Source: Bacteroidales bacterium (lineage in GTDB: Bacteria > Bacteroidota > Bacteroidia > Bacteroidales > JAGOPY01). Taken from it: a DNA stretch of 11,341 nucleotides. Below are positions 1 to 5,925 of this stretch, piece after piece (within the stretch, counting starts at the first letter, position 1; every line of letters starts with the position of its first letter). Under the pieces are notes generated by a model. That model made no database searches, had not been told where the DNA came from, and worked only from the letters and a program-made list of their open reading frames with translations. Both the position numbers and the translations under genes were made by a program. The stretch covers positions 1 through 11,341 of the forward strand of contig DAOWEV010000190.1 in assembly GCA_030638325.1 (NCBI GenBank), in the 5' to 3' direction.

Positions 1-111
1 ATTATTTTTAGAATAGCCATAGTTCATAAAAATAACTTCGGCGTTTCTATCAATTGTACTTAAATACCAATACCAAATTCTATAAAAAACATTCTTTAGT
101 TTTTCTTTCAT
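1..111 (-). CDS. SAM-dependent methyltransferase, N-terminal fragment (runs off the left edge)
   Basis: Reading the minus strand from the ATG at 111-109 gives 37 codons open to the window edge; an in-frame TAA lies two codons upstream, so this ATG is the first possible start. The visible protein has RIWYWYLSTID followed by NAEVIFMNYGYS. From memory this closely resembles the N-terminus of the phthiotriol/phenolphthiotriol dimycocerosate methyltransferase group (Rv2952 type), where a YKRVWRYWYP stretch precedes a VFINWAYE motif ahead of the SAM-binding fold. The SAM motifs themselves would lie beyond the edge and are not seen. It starts 49 bases after the stop of the 161-709 methyltransferase on the same strand, so it is probably the third gene of the tetR-led operon. 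AAAGG directly abuts the ATG, too close for a normal ribosome binding site. The family call is by N-terminal resemblance only; the substrate is unknown. Confidence 0.6.
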   Translation of the reverse strand, partial: MKEKLKNVFYRIWYWYLSTIDRNAEVIFMNYGYSKNN

Positions 112-160
112 CCTTTATAAAAATGATTTTGATAATTTGTTCATACGTTATATTCCTATT

Positions 161-709
161 TTATTTTATGCCTTCAAAGATTATTGCCGGGGGAATATTT
201 AATAAAACAAATTTCCAGTTTACTTTTTTAAACTTCCGGTTAATTAAATTAAATATCAACCACGAATACTGATAGGTTATAAACCGGCCTTTTTTATTTA
301 GTAATGTATAAGTTCTGTAAATAATTTGTCTCTTCATTCGCCTGTCTAAAAATGTAAATGGTATTGTTGAAATAATATAATCCACACTTTCTGTTTTGTA
401 GCTGTTTTTTAAAACCAACTTGGCGTTTTCCGCACCGTCATTAATTATTATTAAACGTTTATCTTTTATTTGGAGTAAATCATTAATAAAACATTCGTTT
501 TTCTCAAAAACAAATAAAGTAGCATCATCATGCATATTGTCGAGGAGTTTTTTAGTAATTACTCCTTTACCCGGTCCATATTCAATAATTATTTTCGCAT
601 TTTGAAAATCAATTTTTTCAATAATCTTTTTTACAACTATTTTTGAAGATGGGAAAATGGCCCCTATATGTTTATCTTTTATAAAACTTTTCAATAGCAA
701 ATTATCCAT
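161..709 (-). CDS. PmtA-like class I SAM-dependent methyltransferase, probably phospholipid N-methyltransferase
   Basis: This 182-residue protein has the layout of the phospholipid N-methyltransferase / rRNA-adenine-dimethylase-like group. An N-terminal FIKDKHIGAIFPSS stretch (residues 9-22) matches the 'F.rdp..vGai.PSS' signature of PmtA-like enzymes. SAM motif I follows as EYGPGKG (43-49), an acidic residue ends the second strand (E69 in VFEKNE), and STIPFTF (114-120) sits at the motif IV position, where PmtA-like proteins have S.lPl. KKGRFITYQYSW (139-150) matches the later 'pgGrfvqftY' strand. Such enzymes methylate the head group of phosphatidylethanolamine at the membrane face; that substrate is inferred, and rRNA methylation is less likely because the RNA-dimethylase NLPY/F motif is absent. 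The gene starts 9 bases after the tetR stop, so the two are almost certainly cotranscribed. Base composition is very AT-rich. Confidence 0.75.
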   Translation of the reverse strand: MDNLLLKSFIKDKHIGAIFPSSKIVVKKIIEKIDFQNAKIIIEYGPGKGVITKKLLDNMHDDATLFVFEKNECFINDLLQIKDKRLIIINDGAENAKLVLKNSYKTESVDYIISTIPFTFLDRRMKRQIIYRTYTLLNKKGRFITYQYSWLIFNLINRKFKKVNWKFVLLNIPPAIIFEGIK

Positions 710-718
710 AGACTTATA

Positions 719-1297
719 TTACCTCTTTAGTATCCCGTTAAAAAGAATATCAATCAATGAATTCAATTGGCCTTTAATATCCTTATCCACTTTTTCAATA
801 AAAAAGGGGATTTCAAAGCCTTTCAAGGCATTAACAATTGCTTTGGCCGTTAGATTATTATTTTCAATTTCAAATTCATTATTTTCAACCCCTTCCGTTA
901 ATATTTCACTGATCATGCTGATTTCCTGATTATCAAAATCTTGCCTTATGTTTTCAATAATCTTAAAATCCTGTAGATAGTCATTCCGTAAGGCCTCATA
1001 ATAATTAGCCAGTTCATTAATAGTCATCATACGGGTTATCATATAAGCTTTCAATTTTTCCATAGCCTTCGATTCAGTGAAAATAACTTCAACTAATTTA
1101 GTTCGTAAAACATCAACTTCTTTTTCAATTACTGCCTTATAAATATCCTCTTTACTTTCAAAATAAGTATAAATTGTCCTCCTTCCTTTACGTGCTGCAA
1201 TAGCAATATCTCCAATAGAAGTTTTTGCAAACCCGAACTTTCTAAAAATATACCGGGCAGTTTCTAAAATGACATCCCTGGAACTTGTAGTAACCAT
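719..1297 (-). CDS. TetR/AcrR family transcriptional regulator
   Basis: This 192-residue protein begins with a typical TetR N-terminal DNA-binding domain: ILETARYIFRKFGF (about residues 10-23), then TSIGDIAIAARKGRRTIYTYF (27-46) with the characteristic second and recognition helices, then the linker helix SKEDIYKAVIEKEV. The remaining ~135 residues are helical and divergent, as expected for the ligand-binding/dimerisation domain, so the inducer cannot be read from sequence; in a lipid context a fatty acid or acyl-CoA is a plausible guess. It heads the operon with two methyltransferases and is divergent from the fabH-type gene. The shared intergenic region holds a promoter for each direction and a palindrome (1324-1348) that may be its operator, suggesting autoregulation plus control of the FabH-like gene. 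The ATG at 1297 fits the conserved N-terminal length. Confidence 0.9.
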   Translation of the reverse strand: MVTTSSRDVILETARYIFRKFGFAKTSIGDIAIAARKGRRTIYTYFESKEDIYKAVIEKEVDVLRTKLVEVIFTESKAMEKLKAYMITRMMTINELANYYEALRNDYLQDFKIIENIRQDFDNQEISMISEILTEGVENNEFEIENNNLTAKAIVNALKGFEIPFFIEKVDKDIKGQLNSLIDILFNGILKR

Positions 1298-1323
1298 AAT
1301 TATATATTTTTTTGTTACTCAAC

Positions 1324-1348
1324 TGCACAAATATTGTTTTATTGTGCA
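1324..1348. promoter_or_regulatory. Palindrome, candidate TetR-family operator
   Basis: TGCACAA (1324-1330) and TTGTGCA (1342-1348) are perfect 7-bp inverted arms around an 11-base AT-rich centre, 25 bp in all. This size and symmetry are typical of TetR-family operators, and the site lies between the regulator and its divergent neighbour. It covers the fabH -33 element and the predicted start point of the tetR transcript. The assignment is by position and symmetry; no second copy is visible in the window. Confidence 0.5.
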
Positions 1349-1373
1349 AATGTAAATTATTTTATTAGTTTTG
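1342..1373 (+). promoter_or_regulatory. Predicted promoter of the fabH-type gene
   Basis: TTG at 1342-1344 is followed after 21 bases by TAGTTTTG (1366-1373), matching the Bacteroidota -33/-7 pattern. The expected transcription start is near 1377, about 22 bases before the TTG start codon. The -33 TTG lies inside the right arm of the 1324-1348 palindrome, so a protein bound there would block this promoter. Confidence 0.65.
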
Positions 1374-1376
1374 CAA
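1347..1376 (-). promoter_or_regulatory. Predicted promoter of the tetR-methyltransferase operon
   Basis: On the minus strand a TTG (1376-1374) is followed after 19 bases by TACATTTG (1354-1347), an exact match to the Bacteroidota -33 TTG / -7 TAnnTTTG pattern. Transcription would start near 1343, leaving a leader of about 45 bases that contains most of the 1324-1348 palindrome. It overlaps the opposing fabH promoter almost completely. Confidence 0.65.
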
Positions 1377-1398
1377 CTTATTTTAAAAGAAATAAAAA

Positions 1399-2403
1399 TT
1401 GACAAAAAAGAAAGCTGCAATAACAGGGGTACAAGCTTATGTTCCGGAGTACATCCTTTCAAACCAGGAACTGGAAATAATGATTGACACTACTGATGAA
1501 TGGATTACTACCAGAACAGGTATTAAAGAGAGACATATTTTAAAAGGGAATGGATTAGGAACTTCAGATATGGCTGTTAATGCTGCAATAGGACTTTTTA
1601 AAAAAACAGGGATCAAGCCTGAAGATATAGATATGGTTATTTGTTCAACTGTTACTCCTGATATGCCATTTCCTGCAACAGCCAATATTATTAGTGATAA
1701 GCTTGGTTTAATAAATTCTTTTAGTTTAGATATAAATGCAGCTTGCTCAGGGTTTCTTTATTCGTTAGTTACTGCAACTAAGTTTATCGAGTCAGGAACG
1801 CACAAAAAAATACTGGTATTTGGTGCTGATAAAATGTCATCCATAGTTGATTATACTGACCGGACGACCTGTGTTATTTTTGGTGATGCTGCCGGAGTAG
1901 TGCTTATGGAACCATCTGAAAACGGATATGGTGTTATGGATTCAATCCTACGAACTGATGGATCAGGCAGGATGCATCTTCATCAAAAAGCAGGCGGATC
2001 TGTTAAACCAGCTTCACACAATACAGTTGATGAACATGAACATTTTGTGTACCAGGAAGGTCAGGCAGTTTTTAAATTTGCAGTAAAAAATATGGCTGAT
2101 GTGTCGGTTAACATAATGAAACAAAACAATCTCACTTCTGATGATATTGCATGGTTTATTCCTCATCAGGCCAATCTGAGAATTATCGATGCAGTTTCCC
2201 GCAGAATGGGATTGGATAAAGATAAGGTGATGATAAATATTCAAAGATATGGCAACACAACTAATGGATCAATTCCACTATGTCTTTGGGAATGGGAGGA
2301 TCAGTTAAAAAAAGGCGATAACATTATTCTCTCTGCATTTGGTGGTGGTTTTACCTGGGGTGCAGTATATTTGAAATGGGCGTATGACAAAGTAATTTCT
2401 TAG
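1399..2403 (+). CDS. fabH: 3-oxoacyl-ACP synthase III (KASIII, FabH type)
   Basis: This 334-residue protein has the normal FabH length and the full thiolase-fold triad: Cys116 in NAACSGF, His256 in IPHQAN and Asn286 in RYGNTTNGS. The N-terminal DTTDEWITTRTGI segment and the glycine-rich SAFGGGFTWGA near the C-terminus are also family hallmarks. FabH condenses an acyl-CoA primer with malonyl-ACP to start type II fatty acid synthesis. The start is TTG at 1399: an in-frame TAA lies at 1393-1395, and the next in-frame ATG is residue 28, which would remove the first conserved strand. The gene is not in the common plsX-fabH context but stands divergent from a tetR-methyltransferase operon, so it may be a second, pathway-specific KASIII that primes a particular fatty acyl chain rather than the housekeeping copy. 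Codons are AT-rich like the left neighbours and unlike tilS. Confidence 0.92.
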   Translation: MTKKKAAITGVQAYVPEYILSNQELEIMIDTTDEWITTRTGIKERHILKGNGLGTSDMAVNAAIGLFKKTGIKPEDIDMVICSTVTPDMPFPATANIISDKLGLINSFSLDINAACSGFLYSLVTATKFIESGTHKKILVFGADKMSSIVDYTDRTTCVIFGDAAGVVLMEPSENGYGVMDSILRTDGSGRMHLHQKAGGSVKPASHNTVDEHEHFVYQEGQAVFKFAVKNMADVSVNIMKQNNLTSDDIAWFIPHQANLRIIDAVSRRMGLDKDKVMINIQRYGNTTNGSIPLCLWEWEDQLKKGDNIILSAFGGGFTWGAVYLKWAYDKVIS

Positions 2404-2444
2404 CCTTGCATACAACAAATAATCAAATAAGCAAGATTTTCAAC

Positions 2445-2452
2445 TATCTTTG
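2445..2452 (+). promoter_or_regulatory. -7 promoter element of tilS (nearly leaderless transcript)
   Basis: TATCTTTG matches the Bacteroidota -7 consensus TAnnTTTG. No TTG is found at the expected -33 distance. Transcription would begin around 2456, only about 3 bases before the ATG at 2459. A TTG at 2450 that could otherwise serve as the start lies inside this element, which supports the ATG. Confidence 0.5.
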
Positions 2453-2458
2453 TATATC

Positions 2459-3814
2459 ATGCTGGAACGTTTCATGGATTTCGTGCAAAATGAGGATCTT
2501 CTCAGACCCAATGACAGGATCCTGCTATCCGTTAGCGGAGGCATGGATTCTGTGGTTATGGCAGACCTTTTCAACCGCTCCGGACTGTCATTTGGAATGG
2601 CACATTGTAACTTCAAATTGAGGGGAACCGATGCTGACCGGGATGAAGCATTCGTACAGGAACTGGCCGGCCTGTATAAAGTCCCCTTCTTCAATCAAAG
2701 TTTTGAAACTCAGCAGTATGCAAAGGAAAACAGCATGTCCATCCAGATGGCTGCCCGGCACCTGCGCTATGAATGGTTTGAACAGCTAAGAGCTGATAAT
2801 CAATACGACAAAATAGCTACCGCTCATCATCTTGACGATCAAATTGAGACTTTCTTTATAAACCTGATAAGGGGTACAGGCCTTTCAGGATTGAGCGGAA
2901 TTCCCATCAGACAAGGATACATCATACGCCCTTTGATGTTTGTTTTCAGAAGTGAAATAGAAAAATACCTGGAAAAAAGGGGCCTCAAATACAGGCTTGA
3001 CAGCTCAAACCTGGAAACTAAGTACCTTCGGAATAAGATCCGGCATACCATCCTGCCGGAATTCAGCAAGATCCGGAAAGACTTTCATCTTGAGCTTACT
3101 GAAACAATCGACAGGATCCATCACTCAAATGAGATATTGAAAGATATTATCGCCCGTACCCGGGAAAAATTATTAATATGGCATGGCGATGAGCAAAGGA
3201 TCTCTATATCACAGTTGAAATCCCTGACACCCTTGCGAACCTGGTTGTTTGAATTATTGAAATGCTATAATTTTAATATTCAGACTATTGAAGATATTAT
3301 CCGGGGGCTGGACGGCATTCCCGGAAAAGAATACTATGCTGCTTCCCATAAACTTGTCAGAGACCGGGATGACCTGATCATAATTCCTGTTCATCCTGTT
3401 GATGAAACCGGGCCGGCTCAATTCTCAGTCTTTGAAGGAAACAGCCTGATCCGAAAACCTCTGTCAATGAAGTTCAGGATACTGGAGACCGCTGGCTTTA
3501 TTCCTTCACAAGACCCTGGAAAAGCCTGTCTCGATGCCGAATGCCTCACATTTCCATTAACGATCCGGAAATGGCAAAAAGGAGATTATTTTTATCCTTT
3601 GGGGATGAAACAAAAGAAGAAACTGAGTGATTTTTTTATCAACAATAAGTTCTCCCGCACCCAAAAAGAGAAAACCTGGCTGTTATGCTCCGGGAATAAC
3701 ATCTGCTGGATCATCGGCCACCGAATTGACGAGCGGTATAAAGTCACCACCTCTACCAAAAGGATTCTGCTGGCCGAACTTATGCCTGCCTTGAATGCTT
3801 CAATAATTCAATAA
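2459..3814 (+). CDS. tilS: tRNA(Ile)-lysidine synthetase TilS
   Basis: TilS attaches lysine to the wobble cytidine (C34) of the tRNA-Ile with CAU anticodon, using ATP, so that it reads AUA and is charged with isoleucine; it is normally essential. The N-terminal N-type ATP pyrophosphatase domain has the PP-loop SGGMDS at residues 26-31, HCNFKLRG at 49-56 and TAHHLDDQ at 121-128, with RNKIRH further on, all TilS signatures. A helical middle region is followed by a C-terminal TilS domain (about residues 365-440) containing WQKGDYFYPLGMKQKKKLSDFF. Length is 451 residues, normal for the family's three-domain form. ATG 2459 is preferred over the in-frame TTG 2450 because the latter falls in the -7 element and MLERFMDF gives the usual start. 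The reading frame ends inside a period-8 repeat. Composition is clearly GC-richer than the fabH-type gene upstream. Confidence 0.95.
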   Translation: MLERFMDFVQNEDLLRPNDRILLSVSGGMDSVVMADLFNRSGLSFGMAHCNFKLRGTDADRDEAFVQELAGLYKVPFFNQSFETQQYAKENSMSIQMAARHLRYEWFEQLRADNQYDKIATAHHLDDQIETFFINLIRGTGLSGLSGIPIRQGYIIRPLMFVFRSEIEKYLEKRGLKYRLDSSNLETKYLRNKIRHTILPEFSKIRKDFHLELTETIDRIHHSNEILKDIIARTREKLLIWHGDEQRISISQLKSLTPLRTWLFELLKCYNFNIQTIEDIIRGLDGIPGKEYYAASHKLVRDRDDLIIIPVHPVDETGPAQFSVFEGNSLIRKPLSMKFRILETAGFIPSQDPGKACLDAECLTFPLTIRKWQKGDYFYPLGMKQKKKLSDFFINNKFSRTQKEKTWLLCSGNNICWIIGHRIDERYKVTTSTKRILLAELMPALNASIIQ

Positions 3815-3820
3815 TTCAAT
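3799..3820. repeat. Period-8 tandem repeat spanning the tilS stop codon
   Basis: TTCAATAA is repeated at 3799-3806 and 3807-3814 and followed by a partial copy TTCAAT (3815-3820). The second copy supplies the tilS stop codon (3812-3814). Gain or loss of an 8-base unit would shift the frame of the last codons. Confidence 0.75.
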
Positions 3821-3834
3821 CTCTAATATTTTAG

Positions 3835-3842
3835 TACTTTTG
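3835..3842 (+). promoter_or_regulatory. -7 promoter element of dsbD
   Basis: TACTTTTG matches TAnnTTTG and, like the fabH and 9621 gene promoters, is followed by CAA. A -33 TTG is not seen; a TTC occurs at 3815-3817. The expected start near 3846 leaves a leader of about 15 bases to the ATG at 3861. An in-frame TTG at 3840 sits inside this element and is therefore unlikely to be the start codon. Confidence 0.5.
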
Positions 3843-3860
3843 CAAACCAAAAAAAAGTTC

Positions 3861-5921
3861 ATGAAGAAATTGTTGAATTCATTTAAGAAGCAATTATTTG
3901 CTGTTGCTACACTGCTCCTTCTTACTGTTTTTATTGCACCCGCTCAGGAGATACTGAGGCCGGTTGAATGGAGTTTTGAGATGGAACAAATAAGTGAAAA
4001 TGAAGTTGAACTCAGGTTTATAGCCGATATTGATAAAGGATGGCATGTTTATGCAATGGATATTCCCGCCGGAGGCCCCATTCCAACTTCTTTTTATTTT
4101 GATGAGTCGGATAATTATAAGCTGAAAGTAAAAATGTCATCTCCCGATCCTATCGAGAAATACGACAATGCCTTCGAGATGAACCTCAGGTATTTTGATG
4201 GTACAGCAGTATTTTCTCAAAGGGCTGAAATAAAGACACAGGCCCCCTTTATTATTAAAGGTGAGTTGGAATTTATGGCTTGCGATGACAAGCGATGCCT
4301 GCCCCCTGAATATGTTGAGTTTGCTTTCAATATGAATGGGGCAACCGGCCAGGAGGAAAGTACAGACCAGGCAGAAGTTGAAACTCAGGAATTTGAGATC
4401 CAACCACTTGTTGTGATTGGCGAATCTGGGACGGAAGCCGGGGAAGGGGCTGATAAAGATAATTCTTTGCTGATATTTTTCTTCCTTGCCCTTGGGGTTG
4501 GTTTTGTAGGTTTGCTTACGCCTTGTGTCTATCCCATGATCCCCATGACCGTTTCTTTCTTTATGAATGCCAGCGAGAATAAGCTGAAAGCCAGGTCACA
4601 GGCAATCTTTTTTGGAATCTCGATCATTTTTATCTATACGGTAGTGGGCGTACTTGTTTCCGTTATCTTCGGGGCAGATGCCATTAAAAGTGTGAGTGCC
4701 CATTGGCTCACGAACATCATCTTTTTCTCATTGTTTGCCATATTCGCGGCCTCTTTTTTCGGTATGTTCGAGATTGTTCTGCCTTCATGGCTTACCAATA
4801 AATCCGACCAGCAGGTTGATAAGGGCGGTTATGTTGGTTCTTTCTTTATGGCTCTTACCCTGGTACTGGTATCATTCTCATGTACAGCGCCTTTTGTGGG
4901 TGGCATATTAGTTGAAGCCTCCACAGGGGAATTCTTAAAACCGATAGTTGGCATGTTCGGCTTTTCGCTTGCTTTTGGAGTCGTATTTACCGTTCTGGCC
5001 ATGTTTCCATCATGGCTCGGAAAGATGCCCAAATCAGGTGGCTGGCTTAACAGCGTGAAAGTTGTCCTGGCATTCCTGATCCTGGCAATCGGCATGAAAT
5101 ATTTGCTGGTGCCAAATGTTGCCCTTGGATGGGGCATCAGCCGGGAAGTTTATCTCGGCGTCTGGATCGTTCTCTTTACCTTGCTTGGTTTCTATTTACT
5201 TGGAAAGATCAAATTCTCACACGACAGCCCGGTTGATCACATCAGCGTCCCAAGATTGGTGCTGGTAGTCATTTCTTTTTCTTTTGTCATGTACCTTATC
5301 CCCGGACTGTTCGGCGCTCCATTGAAAGCTGTTGCAGGCTATCTCCCCTCAGAATCATCCTGGGACCTGGACGAAATAATCATGGAAAGTACCCGAAACA
5401 TCAGTGTAGCCTCCTCAGGAGGTGAAAGCCGGACATTAAATTTATGTGATGAACCCAAATTTGCAGAGATATTTCATCTGCCTCATGGATTGAAGGGGTA
5501 TTTTGATTATGAACAGGGGATGGCCTGTGCGAAAAAACTCAATAAACCCGTCTTCCTCGATATCAAAGGGCATGCCTGTACCAACTGTAAGGTTATGGAA
5601 AAGAATATTTGGTCTGATCCCAGGGTGCTGAAGAGATTACAAGAAGAATTTGTTATTATCGCCCTTTATGTTGACGATAAAACTGAACTCCCGGAAGAAG
5701 ACTGGGTCACTTCAAGCTTCGATGGAAAAGTAAAGAAAACCATTGGGCGAAAAAATGCTGATTTCCAGATCACTCATTTCGGTGTTAATGCCCAGCCATA
5801 TTATGTGATCATGGACCATAATGGGGATGTCCTTACAGATCCTGTGGCCTTTGAACGAGATGTGGATAAATATGCTGCCTTTCTTGACAGCGGCGTAAAT
5901 GCCTTCAAAAAGAAGCACTAA
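3861..5921 (+). CDS. dsbD: Thiol:disulfide interchange protein DsbD
   Basis: DsbD carries electrons from cytoplasmic thioredoxin across the inner membrane to periplasmic thiol proteins. The 686-residue product has all three classical parts. A signal peptide with twin lysines and a LLLLTVFIAPA core probably is cleaved after Ala28. The N-terminal immunoglobulin-like domain has the cysteine pair C141 and C146 in ACDDKRCLPP. The membrane domain (about 203-486) shows eight hydrophobic segments with the paired cysteines C222 (LLTPCVYP) and C341 (SFSCTAP). The C-terminal thioredoxin domain (about 540-686) has the active site C573-T-N-C576 and the cis-proline P646 in AQPYYV. Every redox cysteine is present, so the protein should be functional. 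Start ATG 3861 is chosen because an upstream in-frame TTG lies in the promoter. It is followed after 4 bases by a secreted propeller protein, likely cotranscribed. Confidence 0.93.
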   Translation: MKKLLNSFKKQLFAVATLLLLTVFIAPAQEILRPVEWSFEMEQISENEVELRFIADIDKGWHVYAMDIPAGGPIPTSFYFDESDNYKLKVKMSSPDPIEKYDNAFEMNLRYFDGTAVFSQRAEIKTQAPFIIKGELEFMACDDKRCLPPEYVEFAFNMNGATGQEESTDQAEVETQEFEIQPLVVIGESGTEAGEGADKDNSLLIFFFLALGVGFVGLLTPCVYPMIPMTVSFFMNASENKLKARSQAIFFGISIIFIYTVVGVLVSVIFGADAIKSVSAHWLTNIIFFSLFAIFAASFFGMFEIVLPSWLTNKSDQQVDKGGYVGSFFMALTLVLVSFSCTAPFVGGILVEASTGEFLKPIVGMFGFSLAFGVVFTVLAMFPSWLGKMPKSGGWLNSVKVVLAFLILAIGMKYLLVPNVALGWGISREVYLGVWIVLFTLLGFYLLGKIKFSHDSPVDHISVPRLVLVVISFSFVMYLIPGLFGAPLKAVAGYLPSESSWDLDEIIMESTRNISVASSGGESRTLNLCDEPKFAEIFHLPHGLKGYFDYEQGMACAKKLNKPVFLDIKGHACTNCKVMEKNIWSDPRVLKRLQEEFVIIALYVDDKTELPEEDWVTSSFDGKVKKTIGRKNADFQITHFGVNAQPYYVIMDHNGDVLTDPVAFERDVDKYAAFLDSGVNAFKKKH

Positions 5922-5925
5922 AACT

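Noticed and set aside
54..272. Plus-strand 72-residue frame with hydrophobic stretches
   Set aside because: It lies antisense to the ends of two methyltransferase genes in AT-rich DNA; the hydrophobic look comes from T-rich codons and there is no ribosome binding site or family match.
1..2403. A defence or toxin-antitoxin system in the AT-rich left block
   Set aside because: The gene products are recognisable as a regulator, methyltransferases of lipid type and a fatty-acid enzyme; there is no nuclease, toxin or DNA-methyltransferase motif.
2406..2621. 71-residue plus-strand frame overlapping the start of tilS
   Set aside because: Out-of-frame shadow of tilS, whose PP-loop motifs are unambiguous.
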